Assembly (NCBI GenBank): GCA_039933635.1
Contig: JBDTNQ010000029.1
Coordinates: forward strand, 1-39,155
Reading direction: 5' to 3'
Source: JBDTNQ01 sp039933635
Lineage (GTDB): Bacteria > Acidobacteriota > Vicinamibacteria > Vicinamibacterales > SCN-69-37
Length of the DNA stretch: 39,155 nt
Made by a program: the position numbers and the translations under genes. Positions 1 through 7,240 of the stretch are shown in pieces. Position 1 is the first letter of the stretch. Each line of letters begins with the position of its first letter. Under the pieces are notes generated by a model that saw only the letters and a list, made by a program, of their open reading frames with translations, searched no databases and was not told the DNA's origin.

Positions 1-106
1 TCACAGGGGCCGCAGACTCACTCTAGAAACGGTCCGAGAAAGCCGGTCCCCTCAGGGGGGCCGCAGAGTCACTCTAGAAACGGTCCGAAAAAGTCGGTCC
101 TCTCAC
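1..106. repeat. 51-bp tandem repeat with internal hairpin
   Basis: Two adjacent units (1-51 and 52-102) with about 10 differences, plus the first four bases of a third unit at 103-106. Each unit carries an imperfect hairpin, GGTCCGA-AAAAG-TCGGTCC in the second copy (one T-T mismatch). The array may continue beyond the left edge. The period is a multiple of three, but stops interrupt the minus-strand reading at every unit junction, so it is unlikely to be coding. Confidence 0.75.
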
Positions 107-486
107 CGGATCAAGAACGAATAGGTGCTCTGGCCCAAATAGACGAGGCGCCTCGGTCTTGGCGGCCGACGCCTCAGGAGTTTGACGGGCAGCTTCTTCT
201 GCGCCATCGCAGCGCCTTGTTAGATGGCGTTAGATAAAGCAAAAGGGCCTACAGGAGAATCTCTATAAGCCCTTCTGAAATATTGGTTGCGGGGGCTCGC
301 ACTGCCAACGAGCGCACCGTACTCGCGTCCCTCCCTTGACGTCAGGATGACCGGGAGGACGTTCGCGAGACGGCCGTAGCACGTACGCCCCCTGAGCAAC
401 CCGTCTCTCGAGACCGGCCCGAGCGCGATGAGGGTGTCACGGCAGTTGAGCAACTCAGTAAACTCTTGAAAAACGAGGGAACGTTC
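107..486. other. Non-coding left flank of island
   Basis: No convincing gene is seen here. The stretch holds the left att-like repeat (175-296) and then about 190 bases leading up to the sulfotransferase-like gene. The minus strand of 108-209 can encode a short peptide beginning MAQKKLPVKLL, whose start is shared with the right repeat copy, but nothing further supports it as a gene. A Shine-Dalgarno-like GAGGGA lies at 475-480. Confidence 0.5.
175..296. repeat. Left att-like direct repeat (tRNA-fMet 3' end copy)
   Basis: About 122 bp, matching 3120-3242 with roughly ten differences including three single-base indels. It ends with the same 13 bases that form the 3' end of tRNA-fMet (GCCCCCGCAACCA on the minus strand) and then diverges, so it is the truncated, distal copy expected of an element integrated at a tRNA 3' end. 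The terminator hairpin in this copy (about 241-275) has lost pairing at two positions, whereas the right copy is perfect. Confidence 0.8.
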
Positions 487-1068
487 ATGAACGTATTTCT
501 TATCGCGGGCCAGCCTCGCACTCGGACGGCTTGGTTGGCCAACTTTCTTACCTATAAGGACAGTTACTGCTTTCACGAAGCTATCAAGGCGTGCGCCACA
601 CCTCAGGACATGCGGGCGCTCTTTGAAGCCGTTCAAAACTCCTCGGGTGTTCGTTTTGTCGGAGACAGCGACAGCGGCATTCCTTTTATCGTGGACGGAT
701 TGATGGACGAATTTCCGGAAGCCAAGCTGGTCGTCATCGAACGAAATTTGCAGGACGTCGTCAGAAGTTTCAAGCGAGCATTCTCCGCAGACGATGCCTC
801 CGCCGCGTTGGTTGTGAAAAAAACACAGTTGGCCCTGGAAAGACTGAAGAAAAAGCACGTCCCGCTGGTGATCGGGTTTAAAGAGCTCGCAAGCGAAGCG
901 ACCGTGCGGCAGCTTTGGAGCCACTGCCTGCCGAACGTCCCCTTCGCTCAGCAGAGATGGAAGATGTTAGATGGTTTTAAAGTTGAGGTCATCGCCGAAA
1001 ACTATCTCGTGGATTTTCCACCGGAGGCAGTGCAGCGCATCGGCACTCTCATCAAGAATTATCGCTAG
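487..1068 (+). CDS. Minimal P-loop sulfotransferase-like protein
   Basis: 193 residues. The N-terminus carries a P-loop-like segment, AGQPRTRTAWLANFL (about residues 7-21), resembling the 5'-phosphosulfate loop (PRSGTTWL) of sulfotransferases. Residues about 89-101 (VVIERNLQDVVRS) resemble the RNPxDxxxS 3'-phosphate-binding motif. If active it would use PAPS to sulfate an unknown acceptor. It is shorter than typical sulfotransferases (about 250-300), and small proteins of this look occur in phages (family recollection, not tested). I chose ATG 487 because GAGGGA sits six bases upstream; a TTG at 466 is possible but would put that site inside the gene. It is convergent with the citrate-synthase-like gene, 35 bp away, and is likely island cargo. 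Confidence 0.72.
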   Translation: MNVFLIAGQPRTRTAWLANFLTYKDSYCFHEAIKACATPQDMRALFEAVQNSSGVRFVGDSDSGIPFIVDGLMDEFPEAKLVVIERNLQDVVRSFKRAFSADDASAALVVKKTQLALERLKKKHVPLVIGFKELASEATVRQLWSHCLPNVPFAQQRWKMLDGFKVEVIAENYLVDFPPEAVQRIGTLIKNYR

Positions 1069-1103
1069 GCCAACACGAAGGAGCCCGACTACTTACGCTT
1101 TCG

Positions 1104-1685
1104 TCAGGATACGAAAGGAATCCTGGGAAGGGCTTGCGTGGCACGGGCAAACTCCAAGGCCCAGACGGGAGCGCGCGCCACAAGAACAATCAGCATTTCG
1201 GTGCCATCGAGCCAGACCATTTCCTCCATGCACGCCGCAGAAAACAGTGCGGCATTAGGGTGAATGGTCTTGCCATAGCTCTTGACCACGGCGTCGATCA
1301 TTTCGATCGTCTGCCAGATGGGACGCTCCCGCAGGAGTACGACAACATCGTCCCAAGCGGGATCAACTCTATTCTTGAAGAAGCTGTTTCCCCAACCCGG
1401 AATACGCAGAGATCTGTCTGACAAAATCGCGGAGATCTTTTCGGGAGTCGCGTTTCTCAAGAGACTTCTGGCCTGAAGCACAGGGCCGTGAAGTCCCCCA
1501 AAGGAAAGCAGGCCCGCTACGGCAGCTTTGGCGAAATCGCCGCTTCCGACGGCTGCCTCTCCGACAACCTGTTTGCTGAGATTAGCGTTGTCGCGCGCGG
1601 CCGCGTAATGGGCTCTGATGAGGGCTTCGAGCAAATCTCCATCGGGTCTTGTGCAGAGACCTTGAAAGTGTTCTGTGAGATTCAT
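1104..1685 (-). CDS. Truncated citrate-synthase-like protein, probable pseudoenzyme
   Basis: 193 residues, about half of a normal citrate synthase (about 370-430). Three family landmarks appear in the right order. SFGGLHGP (residues 61-68) matches GPLHG and keeps the first catalytic His as H66. RIPGWGNSFFK (94-104) matches the VPGFGH motif, but the second catalytic His is Asn100. IHPNAALFSAAC (141-152) matches the HPNVDFYSG motif, but the catalytic Asp is Ala146. It continues with the usual C-terminal helix pattern (VARAPVWALEFARA). From knowledge of the family, loss of His and Asp should abolish citryl-CoA chemistry, so a binding or regulatory role is inferred. The frame extends upstream to 1856, but the conserved part begins at ATG 1685. 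No clear ribosome site is seen. It lies within the tRNA-fMet island, not with the TCA genes. Confidence 0.68.
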   Translation of the reverse strand: MNLTEHFQGLCTRPDGDLLEALIRAHYAAARDNANLSKQVVGEAAVGSGDFAKAAVAGLLSFGGLHGPVLQARSLLRNATPEKISAILSDRSLRIPGWGNSFFKNRVDPAWDDVVVLLRERPIWQTIEMIDAVVKSYGKTIHPNAALFSAACMEEMVWLDGTEMLIVLVARAPVWALEFARATQALPRIPFVS

Positions 1686-1846
1686 GGAGTATCGATATCT
1701 ATCATGACGTTGCTCGCGACTCGTTGAAATTATCTGATCGGTGTCCTGCAGCTCGCGGTGGCCCGCGTATCGCGGTACGTGCCCCCCGGTTCTGAGCGTG
1801 GTTCGAGGCCCGGGCGCCGCGATCGACTGGGTCGACATCGCCGATC

Positions 1847-2176
1847 GTGAGCTCACTGGCTCGAACCTCGCAACAAACGGTCTTCATCGCGGACGCGCGT
1901 TTCGGGCGCCCAATTGACGCCTGTGGGAGTGCTGCGCTAGCATTTGGCATGGGCGTTGCGGTGTCGGCGTTGATACTTGAGATCACCCTGAACAAGGGCA
2001 GAGCGACGAAGAGCCTCGGCTCCGTCGCGATCCCCTCGACGCTCGGCCGCCAGATCTCCTCGACGGGAGGAGAAAACATCCAGCTCAACTGGACCGAAGT
2101 GTCCGACCAGGGTACAGAGGTCCTCGGCACCGCAGCGATGCCGACCATCGCTGCGTTGAAGGGGAGCCTCGGGTGA
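1847..2176 (+). CDS. Hypothetical protein, upstream partner of Tat-signal gene
   Basis: 109 residues from GTG 1847, or 75 residues from ATG 1949 (MGVAVSALILEITLNKG). I do not recognise a family. A hydrophobic stretch near the middle is followed by a Ser/Thr/Gly-rich C-terminal half. There is no clear ribosome site at either start, and the frame is open only back to 1796, so the gene may be a truncated remnant. Its stop overlaps the start of the next gene (GTGA, 2173-2176), the usual signature of translational coupling, which argues that the pair was selected as a unit. Confidence 0.45.
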   Translation: MSSLARTSQQTVFIADARFGRPIDACGSAALAFGMGVAVSALILEITLNKGRATKSLGSVAIPSTLGRQISSTGGENIQLNWTEVSDQGTEVLGTAAMPTIAALKGSLG

Positions 2177-2538
2177 CCAAACGCAAGGACGACCGCCCTT
2201 ACGGGACTGAGCCGAAGCAGTTCACGCGGCGCGAGACATTGAAGGTCGGTGGGGGGCTGCTCGCGGTCGGGTACGGCATCGGTGTGACACTTGTCAGCAC
2301 CGAAGCGTCTGCCGCTGCCAGGCACCTCGAGCTTCGCTTCCTCAAGGCCGACGGGACACCGATCGACTCGCTTGTGCTGCCCACGGCGGTCGCCGAGGCG
2401 ATCGACGCCGGTGACGCCGAGGGGATCGAGTTCGTCTGGCACGTGAAGAAGGGCGACACGAAGAGAAAGGTCGCCGAGCAGGCTGCCCCCGGGCGCGCGC
2501 AAGTGGCACAGCGCAAGGCGAGGAAGCCGGGCAACTAG
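2173..2538 (+). CDS. Small Tat-signal-like exported protein of unknown function
   Basis: 121 residues starting at GTG 2173, overlapping the previous stop by four bases. Residues about 17-48 form a plausible twin-arginine signal: FTRRETLK, then a hydrophobic run GGGLLAVGYGIGVTLV, then an A-S-A cleavage-like site. The mature part of about 70 residues begins with a strand-like segment (RHLELRFLKADGTPID) and ends in a basic, Lys/Arg-rich tail. No family recognised. A folded or cofactor-bearing periplasmic protein would fit the Tat signal, but that is inference. Confidence 0.5.
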   Translation: MTKRKDDRPYGTEPKQFTRRETLKVGGGLLAVGYGIGVTLVSTEASAAARHLELRFLKADGTPIDSLVLPTAVAEAIDAGDAEGIEFVWHVKKGDTKRKVAEQAAPGRAQVAQRKARKPGN

Positions 2539-2741
2539 CGGCGACGCTCAAGCGTGCTGGTCGCACCCGTGCGACTCCCCTCGCTCTCCAACGCGCGACA
2601 CGGGTTCCCGACCTTCTCGCGATAAAGGTCCGATGTGCGGTTCCTGATCTCACGGTCAGCAATTGCCAGTTCCGTCCAGCTGTTCGAGAGACTCCCGCGA
2701 ATTTCCACCCGCAGCTGATTGAGCTCGTCAGTGGCACCCAA
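2535..2741 (-). CDS. Possible small hypothetical protein
   Basis: A 68-residue frame (TTG start) that ends four bases inside the convergent Tat-signal gene. The predicted product is charged and helical-looking (DELNQLRVEIRG...). There is no family match and no clear ribosome site. It may be noise in a degenerate island segment. Confidence 0.2.
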   Translation of the reverse strand: MGATDELNQLRVEIRGSLSNSWTELAIADREIRNRTSDLYREKVGNPCRALESEGSRTGATSTLERRR

Positions 2742-2955
2742 ACCCGGCCACTGATTGACACCTGAAAACCGGCTACCGCACGTAGCGACCGAGACGTTGA
2801 CGCGGGCGAGGAACCGACGTTCCTACGTTGGCATGAGCAACGTCTGAGCGACAACCAACAACAGCGTCAGCGGGCCCCCTACGGTCCACGGCCTGCGTCG
2901 CCTTGATCAGCGTCCTGCCAGTCAGCGTCCGACACGGCCTCGCGCTCGCCAGTGG
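2742..2955. other. Degenerate island interior, no gene seen
   Basis: No supported reading frame. The segment around 2731-2765 (GGCACCCAAACCCGGCCAC) resembles sequence often left near insertion-sequence ends, but I cannot assign a family. The rest probably represents decayed mobile-element DNA leading into the integrase fragment. Confidence 0.35.
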
Positions 2956-3119
2956 TCAAGAGCACGTCTTCGCTGCGCACGTGGCCTCGGCCGTCTTCGT
3001 CTCTTTGAACAGGTGGCCGTACATATCTACCGTGATGGCGATGCCCGAATGCCCCATCTGGTCGCAGACGTATCGCATGGTTGCGCCCTGTTAAGGAGCA
3101 AGCTGGCGAACGTGTGGCG

Positions 3120-3306
<187 letters not shown>

Positions 3307-3319
3307 TCAGGGAACACTC

Positions 3320-3348
3320 ATCGTATCGCGACGAGTGCCTACGGTCAA
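3320..3348 (-). promoter_or_regulatory. Sigma-70-type promoter for tRNA-fMet
   Basis: Minus strand: -35 TTGACC (3343-3348), a 17-bp spacer, and -10 TACGAT (3320-3325), about 13 bases before the tRNA 5' end. The near-consensus spacing and boxes fit a stable-RNA promoter. Confidence 0.75.
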
Positions 3349-3413
3349 CGTGAAACGCGTTTCGCGCGCAAAACCGCGGGCGTCACCGCGGATCCTGCGT
3401 TAGCCTGCCGATA

Positions 3414-4166
3414 GTGAACACCATCGCGCAACTCGCCAGTCGCTTGCGTGACGCCCGGCGCATCACCGTCGTCACCGGCGCCGGTGTTTCGGCCGCCTCA
3501 GGTATTCCAACCTTTCGTGGACCGGGCGGCCTGTGGAAGAACATGCGCGCGGAGACACTCGCCAGCGCCGACGGCTTTGCCGGCAATCCCTCACTCGTGT
3601 GGGAATGGTATGACTGGCGTCGTCAGATCATTCGCGGCGCCGAACCAAACGCCGCACATCACGTCCTCGCGCGCTGGACCCGGACGCGTCCGGGTACGAC
3701 CGTCATCACCCAGAACGTGGATGGCCTCCACGAGCGGGCGGGCACACAGAACCTGCTGCGGCTGCACGGATCCATCTGGCATCTGCGCTGCTGGGCCGGC
3801 TGTGATGCAAGTGGTAAGGGCTGGTTCGACGAGCGCGTCCCGCTCGCTCCGCTTCCGCCGCACTGTCCTCACTGCGACGCGCTCGCGCGACCGGGAGTCG
3901 TCTGGTTCGGTGAATCGCTGGATCCGTCGATCCTCGAGGCCGCCGTGCGCGCGTGCGCGTGCGACGTCTTCCTCAGCGTCGGCACATCCGCTGTCGTCTA
4001 CCCCGCCGCCGGACTGCTTCACCACGCGAAGCAACACGGCGCGTTTGCGGTGGAGATCAATCCCGATGCGACGGATGCGTCGGGGGTCGTTGATTTGGTG
4101 ATCAACCGCAGAGCGGAGGAAGTCCTCGGAGACCGGGTCTTCATCGAAGACGCCGGATCTTCGTGA
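3414..4166 (+). CDS. cobB: NAD-dependent protein deacylase, sirtuin (class III type)
   Basis: 250 residues, normal for a bacterial sirtuin. The NAD-binding motif GAGVSAASGIPTFRG is at 22-36, TQNVDGLH at 99-106, and the catalytic His is H118 in LHGS. The zinc-binding cysteines are C126, C130, C151 and C154. The family transfers an acyl group from lysine to NAD, releasing nicotinamide. Y66 and R69 (WYDWR) match the YxxR pair that in class III sirtuins recognises succinyl or malonyl lysine, so desuccinylase activity is likely. The start is GTG 3414, about 100 bases from the divergent tRNA promoter, with no obvious ribosome site. The last dozen residues are encoded by a terminator-type repeat. 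Confidence 0.9.
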   Translation: MNTIAQLASRLRDARRITVVTGAGVSAASGIPTFRGPGGLWKNMRAETLASADGFAGNPSLVWEWYDWRRQIIRGAEPNAAHHVLARWTRTRPGTTVITQNVDGLHERAGTQNLLRLHGSIWHLRCWAGCDASGKGWFDERVPLAPLPPHCPHCDALARPGVVWFGESLDPSILEAAVRACACDVFLSVGTSAVVYPAAGLLHHAKQHGAFAVEINPDATDASGVVDLVINRRAEEVLGDRVFIEDAGSS

Positions 4167-4191
4167 CGAGGGACCGGGTCTTCGTTGCGAG

Positions 4192-4232
4192 GAGACCGGG
4201 TCTTCCGTGTACTACGAGGAAGACCCGGTCTC
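4192..4232. terminator. Bidirectional hairpin between convergent genes
   Basis: A perfect 15-bp inverted repeat (GAGACCGGGTCTTCC, 11-base loop, complement at 4218-4232) between the convergent sirtuin and cytochrome genes. It has no clear T-run on either side. The arm core GACCGGGTCTTC also occurs directly at 4131-4142 and 4172-4183. Confidence 0.75.
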
Positions 4233-4246
4233 TGTCGCTTGTGTCA

Positions 4247-7123
4247 CTACTTGCCAGGCGAATACAGTCGCAGTCTCTGAATCGCCATCGGTGGCGCACT
4301 GGGCGTCGTCGCCGTCTGCGTGATACGGACGAACTTCGCTTGCGCCGGCGCAAAGGTCACGCGCGTGCTGCCACCCGAGCCCTGGCCTTGCGCAACAGGC
4401 GCACTCCAGGTCGTGCCGTCCATTGACGTCTGGATCTGAAACGCGCGCGGAAATCCCACCGCGTTGACATCCGGCGCCGCGGGCGTCTCCGGAGGGGCGC
4501 CGCCAGCGGTTCCTCCGCGGCCGAGGCCGGCCGGAATCACCGTCCGGGGCGGCGCGCCCGGGACGATCGGTTCAGTGACGACGGGAACCGCGCTGGACTC
4601 GAACTGAATCTCCGACACCATCGCCGCCTGCGTCATTTCCACCTGCAGCCACATGCCGGGCGCCTGCGCGATCCCCGACGACCAGGGCTGAATGCCGCCC
4701 GCGTAGTAGGCCGTTGACGAGTTGTGGCTCGCCGTCCACTTCCAGTTCGGATCGGAGGCGATCTGTCTGGGCAGTGACGCCTCGAGGTCGGCCACCGTCC
4801 ACGCCGTCGTGCGTGCGGCCACCGACGCCCGCACCCGCGCGACGTCAGCCGCCGTGATCACCGACGCCTTGTTGCCGAACGAATTCCGTACATAGGACGC
4901 GACCTCTGCAAGCCACTCGTCGTTTTGCATCCCCATCGGAATCATGACGTCCGTGTAGCTATTGCCGCCAACCGGTCCCGTCAATCCGTGCAGCAGGACC
5001 TTGACGACGTAGTCGGGATGACCCGTCACGCGTGGGGACGCGGCGAGCGCGGGTCCGCGCGTCTTCCCGGCCTCGCCCGGTAACGGCTCGCCTCGGCCAT
5101 CCTCGCCGTGACACGCGAAGCACACCTCGGCGTACCGTTGCTGGCCCTTTTCGATCGCCGACGTCTCCGCGGCCGAGTAGGGCGTGGCGCCGAGCGACTC
5201 GAGCCCGGCGAAGCCACGGCCCGCGGCCGGCGGGTTGATGATCGTCGAGGCGACGAGCTGCGGCCCCTTCAGCCGGTTCGTGTCCATCACGGCCTTGATG
5301 ACCGTTTTCGCATCCGCCACCTTGAGGGTGTTCATCGTCATCATCGCCTGCATGATGACGTCAGCATCGGTGTCCCTGGCGAGCGCCTTCCAGTCGTTGC
5401 CGAGCGTCTTGTCGCCCTTCTTGTAGAGGGTTTCGCTCGCGCGGATGGCCTGCAGACGGATCTGCGGATCGGCATCCTTCATGAGCAGACGGACGAGTCC
5501 GGCGTCAGTCGCCTCGAGCCCGTCGAGCGTCCAGAGCGCGTGGAGACGCGCCAGTTGATTCGGCGAGGTCTTCGCCATCGTCTGCAGCGTCGGCACGACG
5601 GATTTGTCCTGCTTGAGGACGAGCAGCTGCTGCGCGGTGTCACGCCACCAGCCGTTCGCATGGCTCAGGTGCGTGACGAGCTGCGCCGCGGTTTCGTTGA
5701 GCATCCGCGGCTGCGTCGTGCTGCGCCCCATCCCCTCGTAGGTCAGCCGCCAGATGCGGCCATGGTTCACGACCTTGTCAAGGGCGTACTGTTCGATTCG
5801 CGAGCGGAGATACGTGCCGGGCCCGGACCACTGCGATTCCTGAATGATGCCGCGATACATGTCCGTGATGTACATCGTCCCGTCCGGCGCCGTCGTCATG
5901 TCGACGGGACGGAAGAGCGGGTCGGTGGACCGGATGAACTCGGACAGCGGATACACGTTCTGGAGTTGCGTGAGGCCTTCGGTCTTCACGAGGCGCAACC
6001 GGCGGACGACGCGGCCGACGACCTCGCCGTAGAACAGATCCCCGATCATGTCCTTCGGCAGTCGATCACCGCGGTAGATGTCATTGCCCGCGGATCCAGT
6101 CGCGCGATTGAGCGAGCCGTCGGGCATGCGCACGGCGCCCATGCCGCCCTGCATGTCCGCAATCAGGACGGGCGCGCCCCAGATGATGTTGAGGTCGGGC
6201 TCGAACTGATCCGGGTAGTTGAAGTTGCCGTAGGCCACGGGCGTCTGGAAGTAGCCCGGCATGCCGCTCGCGCCCGCCTGGAACCACTGTTTGCCGTAGT
6301 TGTCCTGCGTGACGCTCCACTGTCCCTGGTTCGACCCGGTCGGCTCGCGCATCACGCCGTTCGGCGTCCACCGGAGCCGCACGGTGTTGATCGTGCTGTA
6401 CATCCAGTTGTCCATGGTCCACGTCAAGCCGCCTTCCTGGTGCTCGACGTTCATGACGCGGCCAAAGCCCGTCGCGAACAGTTCTTTCTTGTCCGCCGTG
6501 CCGTCACCGTTCGTGTCGGTGTACTTCCAGACTTCGTCGGCGTTGGATTCCTTGGCGAGAATGGCGTCCTTACCGAACGGCATCACGAAACGCGGGAACA
6601 CCAGGTTGTCCACGAACACGTGGTGCGTCTCGTAGACGCCATCGTTGTCCTTGTCCTCGTGCATCGAGATGCGACCGGTCTTACCGAGGGTGCCGGCGCC
6701 GTCCGCGTCCTGCATGTATCCGCGAAGTTCGAGGACGAACATGCGGCCGTTGCCGTCGAAGGCGATCTGCGCGGACTCCTGAATATCCGGATCGGTAAGT
6801 ACGGGCGTCATCTTGAAGCCAGGAGGCAGCCAGAACTTCTTCGCCTCTTCCTCGGGCTTCAGCGGGAGCACGGGCGCCTTCTTTGAAAAATCAGGTTCCG
6901 TTGACGCCGCACCGCGTCCGCCAGCGCCACCGGCGCCCGGGGCGCCCACGCGCCCGCGTCCCGCGGCCTCCGCACCGCCAGGCGCCGGTGGCGCTTGCGG
7001 AGCGGCAGCGGGCGCCGCGGGTGGCGGCGCTTGCGCGATCAACGACAACGTGCCGAGGGAAACGCTGGTGAGCGTGACCAGCAACAGACGACGAAGGTGA
7101 GCAGCAGACATAGGGGTGCACAT
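4247..7123 (-). CDS. Secreted propeller/HEAT/cytochrome c/F5-8C fusion protein
   Basis: 958 residues. A signal peptide (about 1-32) is followed by an Ala/Pro/Gly-rich linker (33-75), then a beta-propeller of the PVC-type membrane-bound dehydrogenase-like class (about 90-465) with two EF-hand-like loops (DKDNDGVYE 157-165, DTNGDGTADKKE 203-214). A HEAT-like helical region spans about 480-620. A cytochrome c domain has the haem motif CFACH at 668-672 and a likely Met ligand near MIPMGM (727-732). A C-terminal discoidin-like domain (about 790-958) is interrupted by a Pro/Gly-rich insert. It is probably a periplasmic oxidase acting on sugar or polyol substrates; the substrate is unknown. An alternative start is ATG 7111; neither start has a clear ribosome site. 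Confidence 0.85.
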   Translation of the reverse strand: MCTPMSAAHLRRLLLVTLTSVSLGTLSLIAQAPPPAAPAAAPQAPPAPGGAEAAGRGRVGAPGAGGAGGRGAASTEPDFSKKAPVLPLKPEEEAKKFWLPPGFKMTPVLTDPDIQESAQIAFDGNGRMFVLELRGYMQDADGAGTLGKTGRISMHEDKDNDGVYETHHVFVDNLVFPRFVMPFGKDAILAKESNADEVWKYTDTNGDGTADKKELFATGFGRVMNVEHQEGGLTWTMDNWMYSTINTVRLRWTPNGVMREPTGSNQGQWSVTQDNYGKQWFQAGASGMPGYFQTPVAYGNFNYPDQFEPDLNIIWGAPVLIADMQGGMGAVRMPDGSLNRATGSAGNDIYRGDRLPKDMIGDLFYGEVVGRVVRRLRLVKTEGLTQLQNVYPLSEFIRSTDPLFRPVDMTTAPDGTMYITDMYRGIIQESQWSGPGTYLRSRIEQYALDKVVNHGRIWRLTYEGMGRSTTQPRMLNETAAQLVTHLSHANGWWRDTAQQLLVLKQDKSVVPTLQTMAKTSPNQLARLHALWTLDGLEATDAGLVRLLMKDADPQIRLQAIRASETLYKKGDKTLGNDWKALARDTDADVIMQAMMTMNTLKVADAKTVIKAVMDTNRLKGPQLVASTIINPPAAGRGFAGLESLGATPYSAAETSAIEKGQQRYAEVCFACHGEDGRGEPLPGEAGKTRGPALAASPRVTGHPDYVVKVLLHGLTGPVGGNSYTDVMIPMGMQNDEWLAEVASYVRNSFGNKASVITAADVARVRASVAARTTAWTVADLEASLPRQIASDPNWKWTASHNSSTAYYAGGIQPWSSGIAQAPGMWLQVEMTQAAMVSEIQFESSAVPVVTEPIVPGAPPRTVIPAGLGRGGTAGGAPPETPAAPDVNAVGFPRAFQIQTSMDGTTWSAPVAQGQGSGGSTRVTFAPAQAKFVRITQTATTPSAPPMAIQRLRLYSPGK

Positions 7124-7164
7124 CCGAAAAGAGCTGGGGAGAACCGACCTATTGAATGGTCAGA

Positions 7165-7173
7165 ATTTTAGCA
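7165..7173 (-). promoter_or_regulatory. Possible extended -10 promoter
   Basis: Minus strand TGCTAAAAT (TGn plus TAAAAT), about 42 bases upstream of the cytochrome fusion gene, in a short A/T-rich patch. No good -35 box is seen at 17 bp. Confidence 0.4.
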
Positions 7174-7194
7174 TGGGTTTTTTGCAAGGGATCT

Positions 7195-7220
7195 TGCCCC
7201 GGACCTTCAGGTCCGGGGCA
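7195..7220. terminator. Hairpin after RND operon
   Basis: A perfect 11-bp stem (TGCCCCGGACC / GGTCCGGGGCA) with a 4-base loop, 20 bases beyond the stop of the outer-membrane factor gene. There is no immediate T-run; it probably ends the efflux transcript. Confidence 0.65.
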
Positions 7221-7240
7221 CGCCGCAACCCGGCAGTCGT

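Noticed and set aside
1..106. CRISPR array
   Set aside because: The units are directly adjacent with no variable spacers, and no cas gene is present.
220..924. Minus-strand 234-codon open frame across the left repeat and sulfotransferase-like gene
   Set aside because: It begins inside the repeat next to the tRNA-end copy and opposes a gene with recognisable motifs and a ribosome site.
1104..1685. Citrate-synthase-like gene as part of the TCA cluster
   Set aside because: It is 34 kb away within a mobile island, is half length, and lacks two catalytic residues; the shared pathway is most likely coincidence.
1702..2502. Minus-strand 266-codon open frame opposite the Tat-signal pair
   Set aside because: No family motif; the plus strand has the GTGA overlap and a signal-peptide pattern.
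5108..6886. Long plus-strand open frame opposite the cytochrome fusion gene
   Set aside because: It is antisense to a clearly recognisable protein and is rich in Arg/His/Val with no family motif, as expected from GC-rich DNA.
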